A stretch of DNA of 14,168 bases from a bacterium (GCA_030017475.1 JASEIO010000039.1:1-14168); one strand, 5' to 3'; shown: positions 6,338 through 14,162, counted from the stretch's first letter. Numbers and translations are program-made. The notes: generated from the letters alone by a model not told the origin.

Positions 6338-7357
6338 TCAAATTATAAGCATTGCATCTCCAAAGCTATAAAATCTATAGTTATTCTTTATAGCATGAAG
6401 GTATGCAGTCTTTATTAACTCCATTCCGGCAAAGGCCGAAACTAACATCAATAACGTTGACTTTGGAAGATGGAAGTTGGTAATTAAGCAATCTACAATC
6501 TGAAATCTGAAACCTGGGTAAATAAATAGATCTGTCCACCCCTTGCTGCCTTTAACCCCATTAATGGATGCCACAGTCTCTAAGGTTCTAACTACTGTTG
6601 TGCCACAAGCTATAATTCGTCCCCGCCTCTTCATTGTATCATTTATACCCTTAGCTACGTCTTCTCGAACCTCATAATATTCAGGATGCATGTGGTGATT
6701 CTGTATGTCTTCACATTTAACTGGTCTAAAGGTACCAAGTCCTGTATGTAAGGTAATAAAGGCCAAATTAACCCCTATATCCTCAATCCTTTTCAATAAA
6801 TACCGAGTGAAGTGAAGTCCAGCTGTAGGACAGGCCGAAGCGCCTTTTCTTTTAGCATAAATTGTCTGATAGCTTTCTCTATCCACCGTTTCATTTTTTA
6901 TGTACGGCGGAAGAGGGGTTTTACCAATTTTATCCAATATCTTGTCAAACCTTCCTCTGTAGTAGAATCTTATTAAACGGGTACCAAAATCTGTTCTATC
7001 TATAACCTCTCCGCTAAGTCCTTCTCCAAATACAATTTGAATCCCCTTTTTCACCCTTTTCCCTGGTTTGATTAAAACCTCCCACAGATCTCTCTCTATC
7101 TTTCTAAGAAGTAAAACCTCTATATGATCTCCTGTATCTCTCTTTTTCCCAATCAACCTTGCAGGTATCACTTTGGTATCATTTAAGACCAGTAAATCCC
7201 CCTTCCCTAAAAAGTTTACTATATCCTTAAATCTTAGATCCTTTATTTCACCACTCTTTCGATCTAATACCAATAAGCGTGATTCATCCCTTTTTTTAAT
7301 TGGTCTCTGAGCAATAAGCTCTTTAGGTAAGTTGTAATCAAACTCCTTTAACCTCAT
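6338..7357 (-). CDS. queA: S-adenosylmethionine:tRNA ribosyltransferase-isomerase QueA
   Basis: It transfers and isomerises the ribosyl part of S-adenosylmethionine onto 7-aminomethyl-7-deazaguanine at the tRNA wobble position, giving epoxyqueuosine. Family hallmarks: DYNLPKELIAQRP (7-19), LVLNDTKVIPARL (56-68), ACPTAGLHFT (175-184), ITLHTGLGTFRPV (201-213), HHMHPEYYEV (221-230) and ITNFHLPKSTLLMLVSAFAG (292-311). With the start at 7357 it has 339 residues, close to the usual 340-356. I chose this ATG because AAAAGGGG lies five bases upstream; an in-frame ATG at 7399 would add 14 unconserved residues without a ribosome binding site. It is a single gene here, divergent from the FG-GAP gene and without other queuosine genes nearby. 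Confidence 0.96.
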   Translation of the reverse strand: MRLKEFDYNLPKELIAQRPIKKRDESRLLVLDRKSGEIKDLRFKDIVNFLGKGDLLVLNDTKVIPARLIGKKRDTGDHIEVLLLRKIERDLWEVLIKPGKRVKKGIQIVFGEGLSGEVIDRTDFGTRLIRFYYRGRFDKILDKIGKTPLPPYIKNETVDRESYQTIYAKRKGASACPTAGLHFTRYLLKRIEDIGVNLAFITLHTGLGTFRPVKCEDIQNHHMHPEYYEVREDVAKGINDTMKRRGRIIACGTTVVRTLETVASINGVKGSKGWTDLFIYPGFRFQIVDCLITNFHLPKSTLLMLVSAFAGMELIKTAYLHAIKNNYRFYSFGDAMLII

Positions 7358-7439
7358 ACATTCCCCTTTTATTCGGTAGTCTCTGGATAATACTATCACA
7401 TCTTTTTATTGATCTGCAACCAATTTCTATTAATATCAG

Positions 7440-7468
7440 TTGCCTTTCTCTCTGTAAGATACTATAAT
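7440..7468 (+). promoter_or_regulatory. Sigma70-type promoter for the FG-GAP protein gene
   Basis: TTGCCT (7440-7445, four of six to consensus) and TATAAT (7463-7468, perfect) are separated by 17 nt. Transcription would begin near 7475, about 22 nt ahead of the ATG at 7497. The position in the divergent gap with queA fits. Confidence 0.75.
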
Positions 7469-7496
7469 ATAAAAAGTCGGAAGATAGTGAGAAACT

Positions 7497-9203
7497 ATGA
7501 AAACCTTTATCTTCTTAATAATATCTTTTTCTTTGATAAACCTTTGTTTTGGCGAGATTTCAAAGATAGGTTGTATTGGTGGAGAGCTGGATGTTGGCTG
7601 GGGAGCAAGTCCTATTGTTACAGACTGGAATGGAGATGGGAAAATTGATTTAATAGTTGGAGAGAGTCGTGGTTATGTATACCTATTTTTAAATAAGGGA
7701 TCGAATAAAAGTCCTTTGTTTACTATGTATTCGTTTATTCAAGTCTCGAATGAGGATTTGTGTGTCTTTGCTAATGCCCATCCTTTTGTTTGTGATTGGA
7801 ATGAAGATGGAAGAAAGGATTTGCTTGTGGCCTCTGGAAAAGGATATATCTATCTCTTTATAAATTATGGTAAGGATGGAGATCCTGAGTTTATAAGAGG
7901 TGAAAGGTTAAAGACAATAGATGGAAAATTACTAACCGTAGGATATCGGTCTTCCCCTTGTTTAGCGGTTGCGGATTGGAATGGGGATGGGAAAAAGGAT
8001 TTACTTATTGGAGATAAAGAAGGACATATAGGTGTATATTTAAATGTAGGCAAGGATTTTGATCCCAAGTTTAATACCTATTCAAAGATCGAACTTTCAC
8101 CAGGTGTTTTTCTCAAGGTCCCTGGATTTTCTACCCCTTTTGTTTGTGATTGGAATAAAGATGGAAAATCCGATTTGATAGTTGGTGATTCAGAAGGTCG
8201 GGTAAATCTATTTTTAAATTATGGAGATTCAAAGAATCCAATCCTTAAAGATGCAAAAAAGGTCAAATTTAAAGATAGGGAGTTGGACGTAGGGTGGTTT
8301 TCACGTCCAGTTTTTATGGATTGGAATTCGGATGGAAGAAAGGATTTAATTGTAGGTGAGAAGAGGGGCAATGTCTATGTCTATTTAAATTCCGCAGATA
8401 CCTCTCCTGTCTTTCGGGAATCCTTTAAAGTAAAAATAGAGGAGGGGATTATAGATGTAGGAAGATTTTCCTCCCCCATGTGTGTAGACTGGAATCAAGA
8501 TGGGAAAGAGGATTTACTGATTGGAGAGGAAGGAGGACATATCCTTCTTTATAAGAATATAGGCTCAAACAAACCACTCTTTACTAAACCTTTTCCTATC
8601 CAAAATGGATATGCTGTGATTGATGTAGGAACATTTGCATCGCCTTTTGTTTGTGATTGGAATAACGATAATAGATTGGATATAATTTGTGGGAATTATG
8701 ATGGTAAGATCATCACTTTTTTAAATTTAGGTAAAAATAGATTTAGAGTGAAAACCGAAGACATAGATGTTTCGCTTTTTTCTACTCCTTTTGTTTGTGA
8801 TTGGAATAATGATAAAAGGAAGGATTTATTAGTTGGAGATATAGGTGGATATGTCAATCTATACTTGAATAAAGGTACGGATGCTTCGCCTATATTTGGA
8901 ATCCCACAATTGATTAAGATAAAGGACGTAAATTTAGATGTTGGGAGTTATTCATCCCCTTGTGTTTTTGATTGGAATGGGGATGGGAAGAAGGATTTAA
9001 TCGTTGGAAATGAAGAAGGGGATGTAAAAATCTTTTTAAATTATGGTTCAGACAAAAAACCCATTTTTATAGACCCCTTCCCTATTAAAATTAATGTAGG
9101 CAGATTTGCCAAGCCCTGTCCTTTTGATTGGAATGGGGATGGAAGACCTGATTTAATAATTGGAAATGAAGAAGGGGAGATTTACCTTTTTATAAATGAG
9201 TAA
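7497..9203 (+). CDS. Secreted FG-GAP/VCBS repeat protein
   Basis: A 568-residue exported protein. Residues 1-19 are a signal peptide with likely cleavage after FG; a Cys at 17 lacks a proper lipobox. The rest is ten repeats of 48-60 residues, each with the core DWNxDGxxDLxxGxxxGxxxxFxN. The DWN triplets start at residues 43, 100, 160, 218, 275, 331, 387, 435, 492 and 544. The Asp-rich loops should bind calcium; in repeats 7 and 8 the loop glycine is lost (DNRLD, DKRKD), so binding may be weaker there. FG-GAP units form beta-propeller blades, as in integrins. No enzyme domain, anchor or sorting signal is visible, so a binding, adhesion or surface role is inference. The ribosome binding site is modest (GTGAG). 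The epimerase gene starts 28 nt downstream and is probably co-transcribed. Confidence 0.9.
   Translation: MKTFIFLIISFSLINLCFGEISKIGCIGGELDVGWGASPIVTDWNGDGKIDLIVGESRGYVYLFLNKGSNKSPLFTMYSFIQVSNEDLCVFANAHPFVCDWNEDGRKDLLVASGKGYIYLFINYGKDGDPEFIRGERLKTIDGKLLTVGYRSSPCLAVADWNGDGKKDLLIGDKEGHIGVYLNVGKDFDPKFNTYSKIELSPGVFLKVPGFSTPFVCDWNKDGKSDLIVGDSEGRVNLFLNYGDSKNPILKDAKKVKFKDRELDVGWFSRPVFMDWNSDGRKDLIVGEKRGNVYVYLNSADTSPVFRESFKVKIEEGIIDVGRFSSPMCVDWNQDGKEDLLIGEEGGHILLYKNIGSNKPLFTKPFPIQNGYAVIDVGTFASPFVCDWNNDNRLDIICGNYDGKIITFLNLGKNRFRVKTEDIDVSLFSTPFVCDWNNDKRKDLLVGDIGGYVNLYLNKGTDASPIFGIPQLIKIKDVNLDVGSYSSPCVFDWNGDGKKDLIVGNEEGDVKIFLNYGSDKKPIFIDPFPIKINVGRFAKPCPFDWNGDGRPDLIIGNEEGEIYLFINE
7602..9203 (+). repeat. 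Ten FG-GAP/VCBS repeat units
   Basis: The coding DNA repeats a module of about 145-180 nt containing variants of GATTGGAATGGGGATGG followed by a GATTTA codon pair. Repeats 2, 4, 7 and 8 share an FVCDWN block almost unchanged. Repeats 9 and 10 share NEEG. The DNA keeps considerable similarity between units, so recent duplication or gene conversion is plausible. Confidence 0.85.
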
Positions 9204-9231
9204 GTTATGAACGGAAAAGGAGGTTACGAGA

Positions 9232-10185
9232 TTGAAGTGTTTAGTTACAGGGGTAGCTGGGTTTATTGGATCGCATTTGGCAGAAAGGCTGATTGATTTA
9301 GATTATGAGGTTATTGGAATCGATTCATTTTTGGATTATTATCCCAGGGAAATCAAAGAGGGGAATATAGCCAATTTATTAAGTAAAAAGGGATTTACCT
9401 TTATAGAGGGAGACCTATTACAGGTAAACCTGCGTGATATGATAAGGGATGTAGATTATATCTTTCATGAAGCAGCTCAAGCAGGGGTTAGGGCAAGTTG
9501 GGGTCAGGACTTTTCGATTTATGTCAATTGCAATATCTTAGCTACCCAGAGACTTTTAGAGGCCGCAAAAGGCTCTAATGTTAAAAGGTTTATCTATGCC
9601 TCATCTTCTTCAGTCTATGGAGATACAGATACTTTACCTATGAAAGAAGACAGTATCTTGAAGCCGATATCTCCGTATGGTGTTACAAAGCTTGCTGCAG
9701 AAAATCTATGCTATCTTTATTTTAAAGAATTTGGGGTACCCACTATTTCTTTAAGATATTTTACTGTCTATGGAGAGAGGCAAAGACCAGATATGGCCTT
9801 TCATAGATTTATTAAGGCTACCTTTAATAATGAAGAGTGTATTATATATGGAGATGGCAATCAAACTCGTGATTTTACATATATAAAGTGTGCTATTCAA
9901 GCCAATATATCAGCTATGGAGAGTCCTGTGGTAGGAGAGGTGTTTAATATTGGTGGTGGATCGCAGATTACGCTTAATGGGGCAATTGAAATCTTAGAAA
10001 GGGTTATGGGTAAAAAGGTACGCCTGAGGTATATTGAATCTCAAAAGGGTGATGTTAGACACACCTATGCTGATACACAAAAGGCACGAGAGCTATTAAA
10101 GTATCGACCAGAGTCTAACTTAGAAGAGGGATTACTTAAAGAGGTAGAATGGATAAAAGGGTCCTTTTATCCCCTATACGCTTAG
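9232..10185 (+). CDS. NAD-dependent sugar-nucleotide epimerase (UDP-glucuronate/UDP-glucose 4-epimerase type)
   Basis: A 317-residue extended short-chain dehydrogenase acting on nucleotide sugars. It has the Rossmann motif GVAGFIG (7-13) and the catalytic set Ser124-127 plus Tyr149 and Lys153 (YGVTK). The AAQAGVRASWG segment (81-91) with an NILATQRLLEA helix is typical of UDP-glucuronate 4-epimerase-like members. The GDGNQTRDFTY substrate loop (207-217) is present, but the conserved following Val-Asp-Asp reads Ile-Lys-Cys (218-220). It supplies a sugar for surface polysaccharide by inference; the exact substrate cannot be read from sequence. The TTG start is well supported: AAAGGAGG (9216-9223) lies eight bases upstream and no better ATG exists nearby. 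The stop is two bases from the mobA stop on the other strand. Confidence 0.88.
   Translation: MKCLVTGVAGFIGSHLAERLIDLDYEVIGIDSFLDYYPREIKEGNIANLLSKKGFTFIEGDLLQVNLRDMIRDVDYIFHEAAQAGVRASWGQDFSIYVNCNILATQRLLEAAKGSNVKRFIYASSSSVYGDTDTLPMKEDSILKPISPYGVTKLAAENLCYLYFKEFGVPTISLRYFTVYGERQRPDMAFHRFIKATFNNEECIIYGDGNQTRDFTYIKCAIQANISAMESPVVGEVFNIGGGSQITLNGAIEILERVMGKKVRLRYIESQKGDVRHTYADTQKARELLKYRPESNLEEGLLKEVEWIKGSFYPLYA
10151..10172. repeat. Perfect 22-bp palindrome in the 3' end of the epimerase gene
   Basis: GGATAAAAGG (10151-10160) and CCTTTTATCC (10163-10172) are exact reverse complements with GT between them. The palindrome lies within the last codons of the epimerase (WIKGSFYP), 15 nt before the convergent mobA stop. 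It can form a tight hairpin in either transcript. No T-tract follows on either strand. It could be a protein-binding site, an RNA 3'-end stabiliser, a partial terminator or chance. Confidence 0.6.
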
Positions 10186-10187
10186 TA

Positions 10188-10775
10188 TCAAGGGATTTCT
10201 TCCACAATCCTATTTGCTTCTTCAACATCATCCTTGGTATTGACATTGAAAAACATTCGATAATTTGGATCAAAACTTTCTATCTCTTCTTTTAATATAT
10301 ATCTTACCTTCACATCACTAAAAAAAGACTGCATCGAAAGCAAGCCTTTATCTAATCTGTTTTTAATTGCCTCTAAACACCTTTTGGAATATATAGCATG
10401 TAGTGGCTCTGTGCGTTCGTCAATCGCAGGGATTAAGATGTCATAATCATCTATCTTCCCTTTCATATAATTAACAAATGAAGGATTAATGAAAGGCATG
10501 TCACTTGCCAAAACAAGATTGTGAAAGGTATTTGATTTAAGGAGACCTGAATAAAGACCTCCTAATGGACCAAGATTGGGAATTATATCTTCGGTAACCT
10601 TTACATTAAAATCCTTATACAATTCCTGATTCTTGGCAACAACAATAATATCTTCAAATAGATTAGATAATACATCAATAATCCTTTCTATTATTGTCTT
10701 ATTACCTATCTTTATAAATGCCTTTTCTTTTCCAATCCTATTACCCTTTCCACCAGCAAGGATTATAGATGTCAT
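10188..10775 (-). CDS. mobA: Molybdenum cofactor guanylyltransferase MobA
   Basis: It transfers GMP from GTP to molybdopterin to make the MGD cofactor of DMSO-reductase-family molybdoenzymes. The 195 residues match the family's normal size (about 194). Motifs: LAGGKGNRIGKEKA (6-19) for nucleotide binding, GPLGGLYSGL (69-78), ASDMPF (90-95) with the metal-binding Asp92, EPLHAIY (123-129) and FFNVNTKDD (175-183). I take the ATG at 10775, preceded by a GGAGGG ribosome site five bases upstream. An upstream in-frame ATG would overlap ccsA and add eight non-family residues. It lies 16 nt behind ccsA and is probably the last gene of that transcript, so cofactor synthesis would be co-expressed with cytochrome c maturation. 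Confidence 0.92.
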   Translation of the reverse strand: MTSIILAGGKGNRIGKEKAFIKIGNKTIIERIIDVLSNLFEDIIVVAKNQELYKDFNVKVTEDIIPNLGPLGGLYSGLLKSNTFHNLVLASDMPFINPSFVNYMKGKIDDYDILIPAIDERTEPLHAIYSKRCLEAIKNRLDKGLLSMQSFFSDVKVRYILKEEIESFDPNYRMFFNVNTKDDVEEANRIVEEIP

Positions 10776-10791
10776 TACTTCCCTCCCTCTC

Positions 10792-11595
10792 TTACACATA
10801 GCTATGTAAACCCGAAAGTAAAAAGTTTACCCCAACAAAGGTAAACATACTGATCAGAAAACCTATAATAGCTATCCATGCAGTCTTCTTTCCTCTCCAT
10901 CCAGAGATAAATCTTGCATGGAGGTATCCTACATAGATTAACCATGTTACAAGTGACCATGTCTCTTTCGGATCCCACCCCCAATAGCGTCCCCAGGCAT
11001 AATTCGCCCAGATTGCACCAGTTATTATGCCAAAGGTGAGGAGTAGAAAGCCAAATGACACAACTCGATAGGTTATTTGGTCAAGAAACTCGGTATCAGG
11101 TATCCTTTTAAATCCAAATCTTTCCTTTAGTAGATATATCAAGCTCGTACAGAAGGCGATCGCAAAACAGGCGTAACTTAAGAAGCAGGTACTTACATGA
11201 ATCGGCAACCAGAAACTTTGGAGTGCAGGAACAATGGGTCTTACTTCCTTATACTCTCCGGGAAGTACTGAGGCATATCCAATGGCAAGTAGCACAATAG
11301 GAAGGACAAATATGCCTATTATCTTGCTTTTAAACCTATGTTCAATAAAGAGATAGATGAGTATAATTGCCCATGAGAAGAAAACAACTGACTCGTACAT
11401 ATTGGTAAAGGGTGGATGGCTTGCCTCTTTGGTTCTTAAGATAAGACCAATTGTATGCGAAAGAAACCCTAAAGTGGTTATCGAAGTGGCGAATATACCT
11501 ATAAGATTGTGCTTAAAGAGTTGTAGCCCAACATAAAATAGGGTAGCCAGTAGATATGAAAAGAATGATAGTCCAAGGTAGATCTCACTTCTCAA
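10792..11595 (-). CDS. ccsA: Cytochrome c biogenesis protein CcsA (System II heme handling)
   Basis: A 267-residue integral membrane protein with about eight hydrophobic segments. The heme-binding WWD-type signature is intact: WGRYWGWDPKETWSL (201-215). Candidate heme-ligand histidines are His47 in a membrane helix and His133 and His264 flanking the signature. A conserved PPFTNMYES loop is at 61-69. Together with ResB it forms the System II cytochrome c synthetase, which exports heme and attaches it to CxxCH apocytochromes outside the membrane. It starts with TTG (bases 11595-11593), with AGGAG eight bases upstream, and overlaps the resB end by 11 nt, implying translational coupling. Some nomenclatures call this protein CcsB or ResC. 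Confidence 0.94.
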   Translation of the reverse strand: MRSEIYLGLSFFSYLLATLFYVGLQLFKHNLIGIFATSITTLGFLSHTIGLILRTKEASHPPFTNMYESVVFFSWAIILIYLFIEHRFKSKIIGIFVLPIVLLAIGYASVLPGEYKEVRPIVPALQSFWLPIHVSTCFLSYACFAIAFCTSLIYLLKERFGFKRIPDTEFLDQITYRVVSFGFLLLTFGIITGAIWANYAWGRYWGWDPKETWSLVTWLIYVGYLHARFISGWRGKKTAWIAIIGFLISMFTFVGVNFLLSGLHSYV

Positions 11596-12631
11596 TCCTT
11601 CTTCTCCTTATAGTAGGAAGCAGGATACACAGTCCAATAATCAGAATGCCACATCCTAAGAAGACAATAGGCGCACCTGGGTCTTTTACTATCTCAAGCC
11701 TTGTATAAAATGGTAATTCAAGTCCTGTAAATTCAAATCTATACCTTGAGTCTTTACTGGAATGCCAATTAGGGAATTTATGAAATACCCATGTACTATC
11801 TTTAAGCCTATCATCTTCATAGATCTCCAGTCTAAGAGCTGGATTATTCAGTTTGGTTGATTTGGAGATAGCCCTTGAGCGAAGCATAACAAAGTCAGGT
11901 AAGAATTCCGCTATCCTAACCACTGAATCTGTATTAGGGATTGCAAATCTTTCTCCAATCTTAAGCGTATGAACACTTGCCTTTTCACCATTATGCACCT
12001 TTAAGGTCACATTCTTTACCCTATTCGTCTTACCATAACCTGACTGATAGATCTTAATCCCTTTGTAACTTAATGGATGATTGATTCTAATTACCTTCTT
12101 ACTGATTACCTCTTTTCCCTCTTCTATCAATGTAAGGGTGGTCTTATAATCCTTCACCTGCCTTGAACCATGGTAGTACTCAATATTGAAACTATTAACC
12201 TTGATTGAGATACAAGGGATATTGGATATCCTTTTTGTGGCTCCTTCGTTTATATTGAGATATTCTCTGAATCCAAATATTCCACTTATGATACCTCCAA
12301 GTAGGATGATCAAAATACTTAGATGGGTGAGGATAGATCCTCCTAAGAAGAGGCTCTTTCTCTTTCTCAAGACGAAACATTTGTTGACTACGCAGATCAT
12401 GAGGTTTATAAATAGAAGAAAGAGAAGGGTTATAAACCAGAAGGAATGATAAAGGTCAGTAAACCCTATTCTATTAAGCCAGAGATACAGATCCTTGCCA
12501 TATATCCTTATATATTCTGGAGAAGAGATACGCTGGGGAATAAATGTTCCTATGATACAGGCAGATATTATGAGTATTACAAGTAATAAGGCAAATCTTG
12601 TTGAACTGAAAAATCCCCATATTTTCTTCAT
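11585..12631 (-). CDS. resB: Cytochrome c biogenesis protein ResB (Ccs1-like)
   Basis: A 348-residue partner of CcsA in System II. Membrane helices lie at about 12-30, 62-82, 98-118 and 319-338, with the large soluble domain (about 120-315) outside. His103 (ILTHLSI) in helix 3 is a candidate heme ligand. The domain carries the family motif INHPLSYKGIKIYQSGYG (183-200). It is slightly short for ResB but has both ends. The ATG at 12631 has almost no ribosome binding site, yet the MKKIWGFFSSTRFALLLVIL start is typical for the family. The gene is 94 nt behind the beta-barrel gene, with a hairpin in the gap. Confidence 0.93.
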   Translation of the reverse strand: MKKIWGFFSSTRFALLLVILIISACIIGTFIPQRISSPEYIRIYGKDLYLWLNRIGFTDLYHSFWFITLLFLLFINLMICVVNKCFVLRKRKSLFLGGSILTHLSILIILLGGIISGIFGFREYLNINEGATKRISNIPCISIKVNSFNIEYYHGSRQVKDYKTTLTLIEEGKEVISKKVIRINHPLSYKGIKIYQSGYGKTNRVKNVTLKVHNGEKASVHTLKIGERFAIPNTDSVVRIAEFLPDFVMLRSRAISKSTKLNNPALRLEIYEDDRLKDSTWVFHKFPNWHSSKDSRYRFEFTGLELPFYTRLEIVKDPGAPIVFLGCGILIIGLCILLPTIRRRRIEK

Positions 12632-12644
12632 TCTAAGAAAGTAA

Positions 12645-12680
12645 CGACCAGTTTCCAGAAAAGAATCTGGTCACTGGTCG
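12645..12680. repeat. Hairpin with perfect 8-bp arms, CACTGGTC family
   Basis: CGACCAGT (12645-12652) and ACTGGTCG (12673-12680) are exact reverse complements separated by 20 nt. A nested CCAG/CTGG pairing is possible in the loop. It lies between the beta-barrel gene and resB, 14 nt before the resB start in transcript direction. It shares CACTGGTC and a following CTAATC with the repeat at 1646-1705. In minus-strand RNA it could be a weak terminator (TTACTTTCTT follows) or could hide the resB start. Confidence 0.55.
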
Positions 12681-12725
12681 CTAATCCTTTTTGTAAACTA
12701 AGGTACCAAATCCTGACTAATCCTC

Positions 12726-13868
12726 TTAGAAGCTATAAGCTGTAAACACATTTACCCCATTGACTAAAGCGACATCTTTATAATCAAGAGACGCATGCTT
12801 TCCATTATACCCAAAGATTAGGGTCATATTGGGGCTTGCCTTATATCGGAGATCAGCAAAATAGGCTACCTTGTCGTACCTCAATTTCTTAATATTCGCA
12901 TAATCGTCTAATCCCATACCAACACCAAGACAGAAAGAGATATCTTTAACTATAGCTATTTCTGCGTCCACAAAACCACCGATACTTGTGGCATCGTATA
13001 CCTTATCCTTCCTAGCAACATATCTTGCTGTATATGTATATTTAGCATTCTCATCCTTTACAGCAAAACCTATATTCTGACCAAAATAGACATTAGCAGT
13101 AACATTTACTGGATCTACAGCAAATTCTCCAACTACAGCAGCTCCAACGGCAGTAACCCCTTTATCCCAACCAGTCTCTTTTTTATTTGCATTTGTCATG
13201 TTTAATAAGGCACTTGCTGTTACACTACCAATATCACCAATCTTCTGAGTAAAGGACGTCTCTATCCTTGGTATAACAGCATGCTGTATATCCTCGGTAA
13301 CACCTTCTTTATAAACCTTTTTAGTCTTACCAGTAGCCTCATCAATAATAATAATCCTATCAGGTTGAATCTCAGTTGTATCAGGTTTCGCAAATACTAC
13401 CTTGAATGGTCCATAGCTATAACGTACCTGAGGAATCCTTCCACCCCATGCTTTACCCCAACCAATCAATAATGGAGTCTCTGACCATACAGTCCTACCC
13501 CAAACAAGGTCAAATAGACTTTCGCTCTGTCCAGCCAACAACTCTCCTGGACCAAGATTAACTGTCCCATATGCCTGCTCTATAATATTACCTTTGGTTT
13601 CCTCCTCTATATCACCTTTGGTTCTAATCTCTACAAAGCCTCTTTCTTTTCCATAGATTAATACCGTAGCATTTATCCTGGATAGATCAGATATCCCAAC
13701 ATCAAAATCTGTTACATTGTACTTTTTTACTTTTGGATCTAGCAATCCTTTAGTTTCTATGTTAACCCCTGTCTGGGTCCAAATCTTTCCGCCAATCTTA
13801 ACCTCTGCAGCCATAGATACAGCTGAAATCATCAGAATGGCTGCAAAGACAATCATCATCTTTTTCAC
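12726..13868 (-). CDS. Outer-membrane beta-barrel (porin-like) protein
   Basis: A 380-residue exported protein. Residues 1-20 are a signal peptide (MKKMMIVFAAILM core, cleavage after SMA). The mature part has alternating hydrophobic and polar residues in many short strands, Gly/Asp/Asn turns and a C-terminal strand ending in Phe380 (VFTAYSF), which is the usual barrel-assembly signal. There are few cysteines. I cannot name a porin family; a channel or substrate-binding barrel is inferred. The start is GTG, with AGGAGGT (13874-13880 on the plus strand) five bases upstream. The strong ribosome site, a long leader and two candidate promoters suggest high expression. It is the first gene before resB-ccsA-mobA on the minus strand, but the 94-nt gap with a hairpin may separate expression. 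Confidence 0.82.
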   Translation of the reverse strand: MKKMMIVFAAILMISAVSMAAEVKIGGKIWTQTGVNIETKGLLDPKVKKYNVTDFDVGISDLSRINATVLIYGKERGFVEIRTKGDIEEETKGNIIEQAYGTVNLGPGELLAGQSESLFDLVWGRTVWSETPLLIGWGKAWGGRIPQVRYSYGPFKVVFAKPDTTEIQPDRIIIIDEATGKTKKVYKEGVTEDIQHAVIPRIETSFTQKIGDIGSVTASALLNMTNANKKETGWDKGVTAVGAAVVGEFAVDPVNVTANVYFGQNIGFAVKDENAKYTYTARYVARKDKVYDATSIGGFVDAEIAIVKDISFCLGVGMGLDDYANIKKLRYDKVAYFADLRYKASPNMTLIFGYNGKHASLDYKDVALVNGVNVFTAYSF

Positions 13869-14069
13869 TTTCTACCTCCTTTTATCCTTAAATTATAGAA
13901 TATGCTCTTTCTTATAGAGATAAGTACCCCTTATCCTTCTAAAATCAACACACCCTTATCAGCTATCTTACATTGATCGAACTTTTCTATATATCACCTC
14001 CTTCTCTTCAAGACATTAGGAAAGGGTCACCTTTATAAAATAGATTTGAGGATTCCCAAAAGTTGGAAC

Positions 14070-14098
14070 AATATACCATATCCTTTCAAAATTTGCAA
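14070..14098 (-). promoter_or_regulatory. Candidate promoter P2 for the beta-barrel gene
   Basis: Read on the minus strand, TTGCAA (14098-14093) and TATATT (14075-14070) are 17 nt apart, matching the consensus at four and five of six positions. It gives a leader of about 195 nt. Confidence 0.5.
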
Positions 14099-14133
14099 CC
14101 AAAAATTTTCAGTAATTTGGCTGGCATAGGTAC

Positions 14134-14162
14134 ATGGTATCCAGTCTTGTAATAATTGTCAA
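14134..14162 (-). promoter_or_regulatory. Candidate promoter P1 for the beta-barrel gene
   Basis: Read on the minus strand, a perfect TTGACA (14162-14157) is followed after 17 nt by TACCAT (14139-14134, four of six). Transcription would start near 14127, giving a leader of about 260 nt. Confidence 0.55.

Noticed and set aside
6492-6514. Intergenic-repeat-like string (ATCTGAAATCTGAAA) inside queA
   Set aside because: It encodes the conserved FRFQIVD segment before ITNFHLPKS, so it is ordinary coding sequence.
7358-7399. N-terminal extension of queA from an upstream ATG
   Set aside because: The extra 14 residues are outside the family consensus and lack a ribosome site, while the ATG at 7357 has AAAAGGGG at the right distance.
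7497-7560. Lipoprotein signal for the FG-GAP protein
   Set aside because: The Cys at residue 17 is preceded by Asn-Leu, not a small residue, so the lipobox rule is not met; an ordinary signal peptide fits better.
7409-7648. 79-codon plus-strand frame overlapping the FG-GAP gene start
   Set aside because: It overlaps the signal peptide and first repeat in another frame, and the repeat protein is clearly the real product.
13993-14004. CACCTCCTT string like the 3' end of 16S rRNA
   Set aside because: No other 16S sequence surrounds it; on the minus strand it is only a ribosome-site-like motif.
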